A stretch of 64,000 nt of DNA from the NCBI RefSeq assembly GCF_936943645.1, contig NZ_CAKZJO010000107.1, positions 33,353 to 97,352 on the forward strand. Reading direction: 5' to 3'. The notes beneath the pieces are model-generated. The model saw only the letters and a list, made by a program, of their open reading frames with translations, did not search any database and had not been told where the DNA came from. A program made the position numbers and the translations under genes. Shown piece after piece: positions 34,548 to 41,751 of this stretch (its first letter is position 1; each line of letters begins with the position of its first letter). The stretch comes from an uncultured Bradyrhizobium sp. Its GTDB lineage: Bacteria; Pseudomonadota; Alphaproteobacteria; Rhizobiales; Xanthobacteraceae.

Positions 34548-36293
34548 TCAGGCCGCGCGTGCGGCGCGCTGGTCCTCCGCCGGCATCAGGAAGGTGCGGT
34601 TGCGACCGGTCTTCTTGGCGACATAGAGGCCCTGGTCGGCGCGCTCGATCACGTCCTGCACGTCGCGGTCGCTCTCGTCGAACAGGGCGAGCCCGACCGA
34701 CACGGTGAGGGGGATGACGACGTTGTCGTGGCTGACCCTTGCGCTCTCGATCGAGGTCCGGATGCGGTCGGCGAGCAGCACCGCCGTCTCCTGGTCGATC
34801 TCGCGCAGCAGCACCACGAACTCCTCGCCCCCGAAGCGGGCGGCCTTGTCGGTGGTCCGGATCGACTGGTTGACGATCTCGGCGACGTGCCTGATGGCGT
34901 CGTCGCCGGCGGCGTGGCCATGGGTGTCGTTGATCTTCTTGAAATGGTCGATGTCGATCATCAGCGTCGCCATGTTGCGCTTGTAGCGGCGGCAGAACGC
35001 CAGGGCGTCGTCGGCAACGGCGAGGAACGAGCGGCGTTTCATCAGGCCGGTCATGAAATCGGTGTCGGCGAGCTGGCGCAGCTTCAGCATGTCCTCCTGA
35101 AGCTGCATCGCGTTTTCGGTCGCGCGCAGCTCGGCTTCCTTGGTGCGCTCTTCGGCGAGGCCGATGCGGCGAAGCAGCGAGCGCAACGCGCGCGAGAGCT
35201 GGACGACCTCGGCGGAGCCGCTCTGCCGCGCCAGCATGGTCGGGCCATGGGCGCGCCCGATGCGATCGGCTTCCTGGGTGATGGCGATGATGGGACCCGC
35301 GATCCGGCGCGAAACCAGCCAGGCCAGCGACAGCGCGATCAGGGCGATGACCGCGCCGATCGCGAGGATCGTCTGCGCCGACGAGATCGCGGCCTTGAGC
35401 GCCACGCTTGCCGGCTGGCTCGCGGTGACGATCCAGTTCAATCCCTGATAGTCGCGGTAGCCGCGGCCGACATGGAACGCGGTCAGCATTCGCCGCCCGT
35501 CCGCCGTCTCCTGGAACGTGCCGTCGCGGGCCTTCAGGATGTCGGTGAGCTCATTGCCGGCATAGCGGATGGTTTCCTTCTGCGGCCCGACCAGCACCAT
35601 GCCGCCCTTGCTGAGGATCGAGAGCTGCGTGTCGGTGTTGCCGTCATTGGCTTCGACGTCCTTGATCAGGCTGGAAGCCCAGGTCCAATCCAGATGCCCG
35701 CCGAGCACGCCGAGCAGATTGCCGGAGGCATCATGGACGGGAACGGCGATGTCGACGAAGCGATAGGGCTCGTTGTTGGCGCGCTGCATCAGCAACGAGG
35801 CCAGCAGGATCGCCTCATGCACGTCGCCGACGGCTATTTTTTCAAGGCCCTGCTTGAACCAGGGGCGCGCGGCCACCGACTTTCCTTGCAGCAGGCCGCC
35901 GGTCGAGGCGACGACGTTGCCGTCGAGATCAGCAAAGCCGATCCAGGCGAAATCGAAGGAATGCTGGAGCGCCTCGAGCGCGCTGCGCAACTCGTCGGGA
36001 TTGCCCTGCCAGAGCCGCTGCATGGGCTGGAGCTCGGCGAACAATTTCATTTCCTGCTGCCGCGTCGCCATGAAGCGATCGAGCCGGCCGGAGGTGCTGG
36101 AGGCGATCCCCGCCAGGCTGCTCTCGATCAAGGCCGAGGTGTTTCTGTAGCTGATGAGCGCCGCGCCGGCGGCCAGTGTCCCGACCAGCACGATCGACAT
36201 CGCGGCAACGGCCGCGGCGATCTGCGTCCGCACCGTCAGTCGATCTTCGATGGCGTGCAGGCGGTCAATTGCCCGTTGCAGGAAGGTCCGCAT
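34548..36293 (-). CDS. Membrane diguanylate cyclase (dCACHE-HAMP-GGDEF)
   Basis: A 581-residue sensor that should make cyclic di-GMP. A membrane helix at about residues 25-48 is followed by a periplasmic double-CACHE-like domain of about 260 residues (FAWIGFADLDGNVVASTGGL, RPWFKQGLEK), a second membrane helix near 315-335, a HAMP linker (VSRRIAGPIIAITQEADRIG) and a short coiled coil. The GGDEF domain has TDFMTGLMKRRSF, LMIDIDHFKKINDTHGHAAGD and the active-site GGEEF. An RTTD inhibitory site lies five residues before GGEEF, so product inhibition is likely. The ligand of the CACHE domain is unknown. Confidence 0.94.
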   Translation of the reverse strand: MRTFLQRAIDRLHAIEDRLTVRTQIAAAVAAMSIVLVGTLAAGAALISYRNTSALIESSLAGIASSTSGRLDRFMATRQQEMKLFAELQPMQRLWQGNPDELRSALEALQHSFDFAWIGFADLDGNVVASTGGLLQGKSVAARPWFKQGLEKIAVGDVHEAILLASLLMQRANNEPYRFVDIAVPVHDASGNLLGVLGGHLDWTWASSLIKDVEANDGNTDTQLSILSKGGMVLVGPQKETIRYAGNELTDILKARDGTFQETADGRRMLTAFHVGRGYRDYQGLNWIVTASQPASVALKAAISSAQTILAIGAVIALIALSLAWLVSRRIAGPIIAITQEADRIGRAHGPTMLARQSGSAEVVQLSRALRSLLRRIGLAEERTKEAELRATENAMQLQEDMLKLRQLADTDFMTGLMKRRSFLAVADDALAFCRRYKRNMATLMIDIDHFKKINDTHGHAAGDDAIRHVAEIVNQSIRTTDKAARFGGEEFVVLLREIDQETAVLLADRIRTSIESARVSHDNVVIPLTVSVGLALFDESDRDVQDVIERADQGLYVAKKTGRNRTFLMPAEDQRAARAA

Positions 36294-36528
36294 GGAAAAG
36301 CTCCGGTTTCGCCATCGCTTGTCTCATGAGGTAACTGCCAACCGCTTACCGGCGGATTTCCCAATTGGATCGTATTGAATCGGTCGTGAATCCGTTTGGT
36401 TGAAGCGAGCTGAATGCTTCGGGTTCCACGAGTTCCATTGCTGCGGCCGAGCCGGGCTGTCGCCTGTCGCTGCTGACAGGAGGCTGTCAGCAGGCCTGCG
36501 CTATGCCTCGAAGCAGTGGAGGTGCCGC

Positions 36529-36948
36529 ATGGTCAAGACCGCGCTCGACGATTTTCCAAGACCGCCCTGCGCCGAGTTGCTCGGCTGGCGGCTGCTCGAT
36601 GCCCGGCCCGAGGAGGGCTGGATCAGGCTCTCCTTCGAGGGCAAGCCTGAGTTCTGCAATCCGGCGGGCTTCATCCAGGGCGGCATGCTCTCGGCCATGC
36701 TCGATGACACCATGGGTCCGGCCGTGCTGGTGATGAGCGGAGGCCGGCTCTACACCACCACAATCAGCATGACCGTGAATTTCCTCAGCCCCGCAAAACC
36801 CGGGCCGATCATTGGCGAAGCCAGGGTGACCCAGCTCGGCAAGACCATCGCCTTCGTCGAGGCCAGGCTGATGTCGGAGGACGGGACTGTGCTGGCGACG
36901 GCGAGCGCGAGCGAGCGGCTGCTGGAGGCGGCGCGGGTGGTGAAGTGA
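36529..36948 (+). CDS. PaaI-type hotdog thioesterase
   Basis: A 139-residue hotdog-fold protein. The core FCNPAGFIQGGMLSAMLDDT holds the helix and the Asp of PaaI-type thioesterases (here N-x5-QGG then LDD), and the TISMTVNFLSPAKPGPIIGE strand pair follows. It should cleave an acyl- or aryl-CoA. A GGAGGTG Shine-Dalgarno sequence just before ATG 36529 decides the start over an upstream one at 36400. It is monocistronic, followed by a palindromic repeat. Confidence 0.9.
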   Translation: MVKTALDDFPRPPCAELLGWRLLDARPEEGWIRLSFEGKPEFCNPAGFIQGGMLSAMLDDTMGPAVLVMSGGRLYTTTISMTVNFLSPAKPGPIIGEARVTQLGKTIAFVEARLMSEDGTVLATASASERLLEAARVVK

Positions 36949-36967
36949 TGAGCTAGCCACGCGCGCC

Positions 36968-37130
36968 ACTTCCCTTCTCCCCTTGCGGGAGAAGGTGGCG
37001 CGAAGCGCCGGATAAGGGGTATCTCTCCGCGAGTTCAAATCGCGAGAGACGAACTCGCCGAGACAACCCTCACCCGAGTGAGCTCGCATCTACCTGCGTC
37101 GCTGCCCTCTCCCGCAAGGGGCGAGGGCAC
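36968..37130. repeat. Palindromic intergenic repeat (ctccccttgcgggag type)
   Basis: CCTTCTCCCCTTGCGGGAGA near 36974 opens the element with a hairpin. GCCCTCTCCCGCAAGGGGCG near 37103 closes it as an inverted partner. A GGTGGCGCGAAGCGCC hairpin is internal. It separates the thioesterase from the convergent flavin monooxygenase. Confidence 0.75.
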
Positions 37131-37160
37131 ATTCATGCGCATCTCGCGTGGTGCGAGAGT

Positions 37161-38438
37161 TCAGCTACTCGCCCGCGCGTTCCTGCTCACGATCGGCGGT
37201 TTGGCATTCAGCGCCTCGACCTGGAAGCCGGCGACGCGCTTGTAGTTGGCGGCGATGTCTTCCAACTCCTTTTGCGACAGCACGTCGGTGACTACCTTGT
37301 ATCCGTCGGGCGCGCGCTCCTCGACCAGTTGCATCACCTGCTCGGGGCCGTTCTTGCGGTTAAGCAGGACGAGGTCGGTGGTCGCGGGCCGCCGTTCGGC
37401 CTCATAGGCGAGCAGCGCTGCGGTCGTCGGGCCGTGCGCCAGGATCTCGCGGGTGATGGTGCGGGCATCGAGGATCGCCTGCGAGGCGCCGTTGGAGCCG
37501 ATCGGGTACATCGGATGCGCGGCATCGCCCATCAGCGTGACCTTGCCGAAGGTCCATTGCGAGACCGGATCGCGGTCCACCAGCGGATATTCGTAGGCAT
37601 GCGGGCAGTTTCGGATCAGGCCGGGTACGTCAAGCCAGTCGAACTGCCAGCTCTCGAACCAGGGCAGGAACTCCTCCAGCCGCGCCGTGCGGTTATAGTC
37701 CTCGCGCCGCCACTGGTAGGTCGGCGGCATATGGCGTTCGGCGACCCAGTTGATCAGATGGTTGCCGTTTGCGTCCGGCTCCTTGCTGATGGGATAGCAG
37801 ACGAATTTCAGGATCTCGTGGCCGGCCATGATCATGGTGCGGCCGGTGAGGAAGGCCTTCGCCGGCGTGACGCCGCGCCAGAGGATGCGGCCGTTCCAGA
37901 TCGGTGGCCCCTCGTTCGGATAGAGCTTTTCTCGCGCGGCGGAATGGATGCCGTCGGCGGCGATCAGGATCGCGCCTTCGTAAGTCCCGGCCGCCTTGCC
38001 GGTCGCCCGGTCGATGAAGTCGGCGCGCACGCCGTTCGCGGTTTCGGTCCAGCCGGTCAGATGATGGCTGGTGAGGATGTTGTCGCGGCCGAGCCGCTCG
38101 ACCGCTGTGTCGAGCAGGAGCTGCTGCAGCGTGCCGCGGTGGATCGAGAATTGCGGCCATTTGTAGCCGGCCTCGAGCCCGCGCGGCTCGCTCCAGATCG
38201 GCTTGCCGTGCTTGGAGAAATAGGCGAGCTCGCGCGTCCGCACGCCGCTGGCGTCCAGTCTGTCCAGCAGCCCGAGCTCGATCAGCTCGCGCACTGCATG
38301 CGGCAGCACGTTGATGCCGACGCCGAGCGGCTTCAGTTCGGCGACGCTCTCGAACACTTTTACGGGAACGCCGATTTCGTGCAGGCTGAGCGCAAGCGTC
38401 AACCCGCCGATGCCCCCACCGGCGATGAGTACCGTCAT
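37161..38438 (-). CDS. FAD-dependent aromatic monooxygenase-like oxidoreductase
   Basis: A 425-residue class A flavoprotein monooxygenase. The FAD-binding Rossmann motif VLIAGGGIGGLTLALSLHEI is at the N-terminus. The middle DG motif reads LIAADGIHSAARE. The C-terminal GD motif is GKVTLMGDAAHPMYPIGSNG. The family includes salicylate and 3-hydroxybenzoate hydroxylases; the substrate here is unknown. ATG 38438 is preferred because GGAGGGG lies eight bases upstream. It is divergent from a GST gene 126 bases away, so the pair might share regulation in handling an aromatic or electrophilic compound. Confidence 0.9.
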   Translation of the reverse strand: MTVLIAGGGIGGLTLALSLHEIGVPVKVFESVAELKPLGVGINVLPHAVRELIELGLLDRLDASGVRTRELAYFSKHGKPIWSEPRGLEAGYKWPQFSIHRGTLQQLLLDTAVERLGRDNILTSHHLTGWTETANGVRADFIDRATGKAAGTYEGAILIAADGIHSAAREKLYPNEGPPIWNGRILWRGVTPAKAFLTGRTMIMAGHEILKFVCYPISKEPDANGNHLINWVAERHMPPTYQWRREDYNRTARLEEFLPWFESWQFDWLDVPGLIRNCPHAYEYPLVDRDPVSQWTFGKVTLMGDAAHPMYPIGSNGASQAILDARTITREILAHGPTTAALLAYEAERRPATTDLVLLNRKNGPEQVMQLVEERAPDGYKVVTDVLSQKELEDIAANYKRVAGFQVEALNAKPPIVSRNARASS

Positions 38439-38564
38439 GACCAATCCCCCTCCGATTGACGGCGTCTTCGCACAGCCTGATGGCGGTGGGCAACTGCGAA
38501 GAGGTCCCTATGGACGGCGCCGCTGAGGGCCGTTAACCTCGGGTTTTCCCCCATGAGGTCCGAC

Positions 38565-39185
38565 ATGCTCAAGCTCTACTACGCCACCGGCACCTGCGCG
38601 CTCGCCACCTACATCACCCTGGAGGAGGCCGGCGCCGACTACACGGCCGAACGGCTGAGCTTCAAGGACAACCAGCAGAACAGCCCGGACTATCTCAAGA
38701 TCAACCCGAAGGGCCGCGTGCCGGCGCTCGTGACCGATCGCGGCATCCTGACCGAGACGCCGGCGATGCTGGCCTACGTCGCCCAGACGTTCGCCAAGGC
38801 GAAGCTGGCGCCGCTCGACGATCCCTTCGATTTCGCCCAGGTGCAGTCGTTCAACTCGTATCTGTGCTCGACCGTGCACATCAATCATGCCCACAAGATG
38901 CGCGGCGCGCGCTGGGCGACGCAGGAGAGCTCGTTCGCCGACATGAAGGCGAAGGTCCCCCAGACCATGGCCGCCTGTTTCGCGCTGATGGAGCAGAAGA
39001 TGTTCAGGGGGCCGTGGGTGATGGGCGAGCAGTACACGATCTGCGATCCCTATCTCTTTACGCTTTCGACCTGGCTCGAAGGCGACAGCGTCGACATCAA
39101 CGCGACGCCGAAGATCGCCGATCATTTCAAGCGCATGTCGGACCGTCCTGCCGTGGCCAAGGTGATGGCCGCGCAGAAGGCGTGA
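38565..39185 (+). CDS. Glutathione S-transferase (beta-class-like)
   Basis: A 206-residue GST. The N-terminal thioredoxin-fold domain starts MLKLYYATGTCALATYITLE, with Cys10 in the place used by beta-class bacterial GSTs. INPKGRVPALV and TETPAMLAYVAQTF bind glutathione. The helical C-terminal domain (MGEQYTICDPYLFTLSTWLE) completes the fold. The ATG at 38565 follows a GAGGT sequence. It is divergent from the flavin monooxygenase gene, suggesting detoxification of the same class of compound, though this is not proved. Confidence 0.92.
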   Translation: MLKLYYATGTCALATYITLEEAGADYTAERLSFKDNQQNSPDYLKINPKGRVPALVTDRGILTETPAMLAYVAQTFAKAKLAPLDDPFDFAQVQSFNSYLCSTVHINHAHKMRGARWATQESSFADMKAKVPQTMAACFALMEQKMFRGPWVMGEQYTICDPYLFTLSTWLEGDSVDINATPKIADHFKRMSDRPAVAKVMAAQKA

Positions 39186-39194
39186 CAAATACGC

Positions 39195-39355
39195 GGTGTC
39201 GTCCCGGGCAAGCGCGAGCGCAGACCCGGGACCCATACCGCGGAATCCATCGATTGCGATCGGTAGCGATCCCGAACGACCAGTCTTCGCCGAACCGCAT
39301 CCTGTGATTATGGGTCCCGGATCGGCGCTCCGCTTTGCTGCGCTTGTCCGGGACG
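39195..39355. repeat. Palindromic intergenic repeat (cccggg type)
   Basis: GTCGTCCCGGGCAAGCGCGA near 39198 and CGCTTGTCCGGGACGAC near 39340 form the outer inversion. GACCCGGGACCCATA and TATGGGTCCCGGATC form the inner one. It lies between the GST and the interrupted LysR gene and resembles the element at 19058. Confidence 0.8.
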
Positions 39356-39379
39356 ACATCGAGTTTGTTGAAACTCCAC

Positions 39380-40295
39380 CTACCCAGTCCTTCGTTTCTC
39401 CAGCTCCCGCCCCGTTTCCAGCATCACCCGCCGCAGCCAGATCGAGCCGGGGTCCATCTGTGCCCGCGTCGGGTGGAACATGAACTGCTCGTCGATCCCC
39501 GGGTCGAGCGGCGGCGTCACCGTGACGAGGCCGAGCTGCTTCGACAGCGCCGCGATCAGCCGGCGCGGCACGAAGGCGACGAGGTCGGTGCGAGCGGTGA
39601 CGTGCAGCGCTTCGAGATAGCCTGACACGACCAGCGAGATGTGCCGCTCGATGCCCTTGGCGCGCAGCCAGGTGTCGATCAGATCCTCATTGCTGCCGCG
39701 GATGATCACGCCGACATGGCGCGCCGCCAGGAAGGTCTCGCGCCGCTTCAGCTTCGCGGCCAGGGGGTGGCCGCGTCGGACGGCGAGGGCATCGCTGTCG
39801 GTGTAGAGCAACTGGCGGTGAAAGCCCTTGAAGGCGTTGCCGATCGAGATCACGAGGTCGATCGTGCGGGCGAACTCGGCGTGGAAGATCGCCGATCCCC
39901 GCCACGGCACCACGTCGATGCGCACGTTGGGGGCGGCGCGTCACCTTCTCCATCAGCGGCGGCATCAACAGTTCGACGGCGAGATCGGGCATCATCAGGC
40001 GGAATTGCCGCTCGCTGCGTGCCGCGTCGAAGTCGTCGGGCACGAACAGTCCGCGCACCTGGTCGAGCGCCTGCGCCAGCGGCGCGCGCAGGGCCTGGGC
40101 CCGCGGCGTCAGCTCCATGCGGGCGCCGGTGCGTACCAGCAGCGGATCGCCGAAGATGTCGCGCAGGCGCTGCAGCGCGTGGCTGGTCGCGGGCTGTGAC
40201 AGGCCGATGCGCATGGCCGCGCGGCTGACATTGGCCTCGCGCAACAGCGCATCGAGCGCGGTCAACAAGTTGAGGTCGAGGGAAGTCAAATTCAT
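39380..40295 (-). pseudogene. LysR-family transcriptional regulator interrupted by a frameshift
   Basis: From ATG 40295 the frame encodes MNLTSLDLNLLTALDALLRE and the winged-helix segment VSRAAMRIGLSQPATSHALQ, typical LysR. It runs to PLMEKVTRR and then loses homology. The ligand-binding domain continues in another frame from about 39929 (VRIDVVPWRGSAIFHAEFAR) to the stop at 39380. Together the two give about 305 residues, the usual LysR length. The break is at 39929-39941, next to a run of five G (39930-39934); one extra base or two missing bases would explain it. It may be a true pseudogene or a sequencing error. It is divergent from the SnoaL-like gene it probably controlled. Confidence 0.85.
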
Positions 40296-40302
40296 AGGAC
40301 GA

Positions 40303-40322
40303 ATAGATATCATATTCTCTAT
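40303..40322. promoter_or_regulatory. Probable LysR-type operator
   Basis: An inverted repeat ATAGA-N10-TCTAT lies in the 91-bp divergent region, eight bases from the LysR ATG. The AT-rich dyad fits a LysR-type regulator that represses itself and activates the divergent SnoaL-like gene at 40387. Confidence 0.5.
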
Positions 40323-40386
40323 CGATTTGAAGAATTTCGATGCCGCGGCGATCATCGGGGCGTTCCCACAACACGGAGATGCCGCC

Positions 40387-40830
40387 ATGAGCGCTGCCGC
40401 CAACAAGAAACTGCTGCAGGACATTTTCGCCGCCGCCGCCAATCCCGATCCGGCCGCACGCGATCGCGCCCTGTTCACCACAAGCCTTGCCGAAGATGCC
40501 AAATGGATCGTGACGGGTCAGTATTCCTGGTCGCGCACCTTTTCGGGCAAGGCGGCGATCCTCAACGATCTCCACGGCTATGTGCGCAGCCGCCTGCGCG
40601 ACCGCACGCGCACGGTCGCGCACCGCTTCATCGCCGACGGCGATGTGGTCGTCGTGGAAGCCAAGGGCGACAACGTCACGCCTGAGGGCGTGCGTTACGA
40701 CAACGACTATTGCCTGGTGTTTCGTCTGGAGGACGGAAGGATCAAGGAAATCCGGGAATATTGCGACTCGATCCTGACGGAGAAAGCGCTCGGACCTTTT
40801 CCGCAGGCGCAGGTGAGGGCTGCGAGCTGA
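40387..40830 (+). CDS. SnoaL-like / NTF2-fold protein
   Basis: A 147-residue protein of the nuclear transport factor 2-like superfamily, with LLQDIFAAAANPDPAARDRA, DAKWIVTGQYSWSRTFSGKA and a C-terminal CLVFRLEDGRIKEIREYCDS that matches the SnoaL_2 pattern. Such proteins are small isomerases, hydrolases or binding proteins; no catalytic residue can be assigned here. It is transcribed away from the broken LysR gene and is followed six bases later by a DUF1127 gene. Confidence 0.85.
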   Translation: MSAAANKKLLQDIFAAAANPDPAARDRALFTTSLAEDAKWIVTGQYSWSRTFSGKAAILNDLHGYVRSRLRDRTRTVAHRFIADGDVVVVEAKGDNVTPEGVRYDNDYCLVFRLEDGRIKEIREYCDSILTEKALGPFPQAQVRAAS

Positions 40831-40835
40831 GGGGC

Positions 40836-41048
40836 GTGAGCGCCGTCACCGCCGGCCGATGTCATCAGGCCGAGCCGGTGAGGCTCGTGCGGGCCTGGCA
40901 GGCCCTGATCGAGATGGTCCGTGTCAGGCGCGAACGGTCCCGGGCCCGGGATCAACTCGCCACCATGACCGAACGGGAGCTTCTGGATTGCGGGATGACC
41001 AGGGCGGAGATCATGTACGAGCTCCGCAAGCCCCGCCGACGGAAATAG
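40836..41048 (+). CDS. DUF1127 small protein
   Basis: About 70 residues. The C-terminal half is the DUF1127 motif: RRERSRARDQLATMTEREL followed by LDCGMTRAEIMYELRKP, with many Arg residues. The start is uncertain: GTG 40836 follows GAGGGG very closely, while GTG 40872 and ATG 40914 are alternatives. DUF1127 proteins such as those of Agrobacterium and Rhodobacter can bind RNA and affect phosphate and carbon responses. It lies six bases after the SnoaL-like gene and before a strong terminator, upstream of bphO. Confidence 0.72.
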   Translation: MSAVTAGRCHQAEPVRLVRAWQALIEMVRVRRERSRARDQLATMTERELLDCGMTRAEIMYELRKPRRRK

Positions 41049-41080
41049 GAGGCCGACGATCGCGTCCCGGATTTTCCAGG

Positions 41081-41109
41081 GCCGGCGGAACCTTTTCGGT
41101 TCCGCCGGC
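41081..41109 (+). terminator. Strong hairpin terminator after the DUF1127 gene
   Basis: A perfect 12-bp stem (GCCGGCGGAACC, 41081-41092, with GGTTCCGCCGGC, 41098-41109) has a TTTTC loop and is followed by GTTTCC. It separates the DUF1127 transcript from bphO, whose ATG is 58 bases on. Confidence 0.85.
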
Positions 41110-41166
41110 GTTTCCCTCGCTTCCGGGGCAATTGCGCCCTCGACATCGCGCGCGCTTGGGAATTTC

Positions 41167-41751
41167 ATGCTGGCTGGGGTTTCGGACGTTTCGACACAGG
41201 TTGGCTGCAGCTTTCCCGGACTCCGTGAACGATTGAGAGATGCGACCTCGGCCGTGCATCGAGAGCTCGATGCGCAACTATCCTCATTCGATCTCACCGT
41301 CGTGGCGGGCTATCGTCGCTTTCTCGAAGCCAGCGCCGGCGCGCTTCTTCCGCTCGAAGCCGCGCTTGTCGAAGCGGGTGTCGCCGGCATGTTTCCGGAC
41401 TGGCCGGAGCGGTCGCGCAGTGCCGCGATCGCGGCTGATCTCGGACGGCTCGGCAGCGCCGCGCAATCCACCGTGTCGGTACCGCCGCTGACGCCCGGCG
41501 GAATGCTCGGTACGATGTATGTGCTGGAGGGCTCCCGGCTCGGGGCCAAGTTCCTGCTGAAGGAGGTCGCGGAGGCCAGCGATCCGCGCATGACGGAGGC
41601 CACCAGCTATCTTCGCCACGGGGCAGGCAAGCGGCTCTGGCAGAGCTTCCTGTCCAAGCTGGAAAGCGAAGAGGTCTGCGACGAGGTCGAGGTGATCGCG
41701 GCGGCGCGGGCCGCTTTCGCCGCGTTCGAGCGTGCGGCGGACCGCGCATGA
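41167..41751 (+). CDS. bphO: Biliverdin-producing heme oxygenase
   Basis: A 194-residue heme oxygenase that opens heme to biliverdin, the chromophore of the adjacent phytochrome. The proximal heme ligand is His31 in LRDATSAVHRELDAQL. The distal helix is represented by GGMLGTMYVLEGSRLGAKFL, with the glycines over the heme. Its length fits bacterial HmuO/BphO enzymes. The stop overlaps the phytochrome start as ATGA, so enzyme and apoprotein are made together. The context, not the sequence alone, supports the name bphO over a role in iron recovery. Confidence 0.92.
   Translation: MLAGVSDVSTQVGCSFPGLRERLRDATSAVHRELDAQLSSFDLTVVAGYRRFLEASAGALLPLEAALVEAGVAGMFPDWPERSRSAAIAADLGRLGSAAQSTVSVPPLTPGGMLGTMYVLEGSRLGAKFLLKEVAEASDPRMTEATSYLRHGAGKRLWQSFLSKLESEEVCDEVEVIAAARAAFAAFERAADRA

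Noticed and set aside
34728..36329. Open frame of 533 codons opposite the diguanylate cyclase
   Set aside because: It is antisense to a gene with clear GGEEF and membrane segments and has no recognisable motif.
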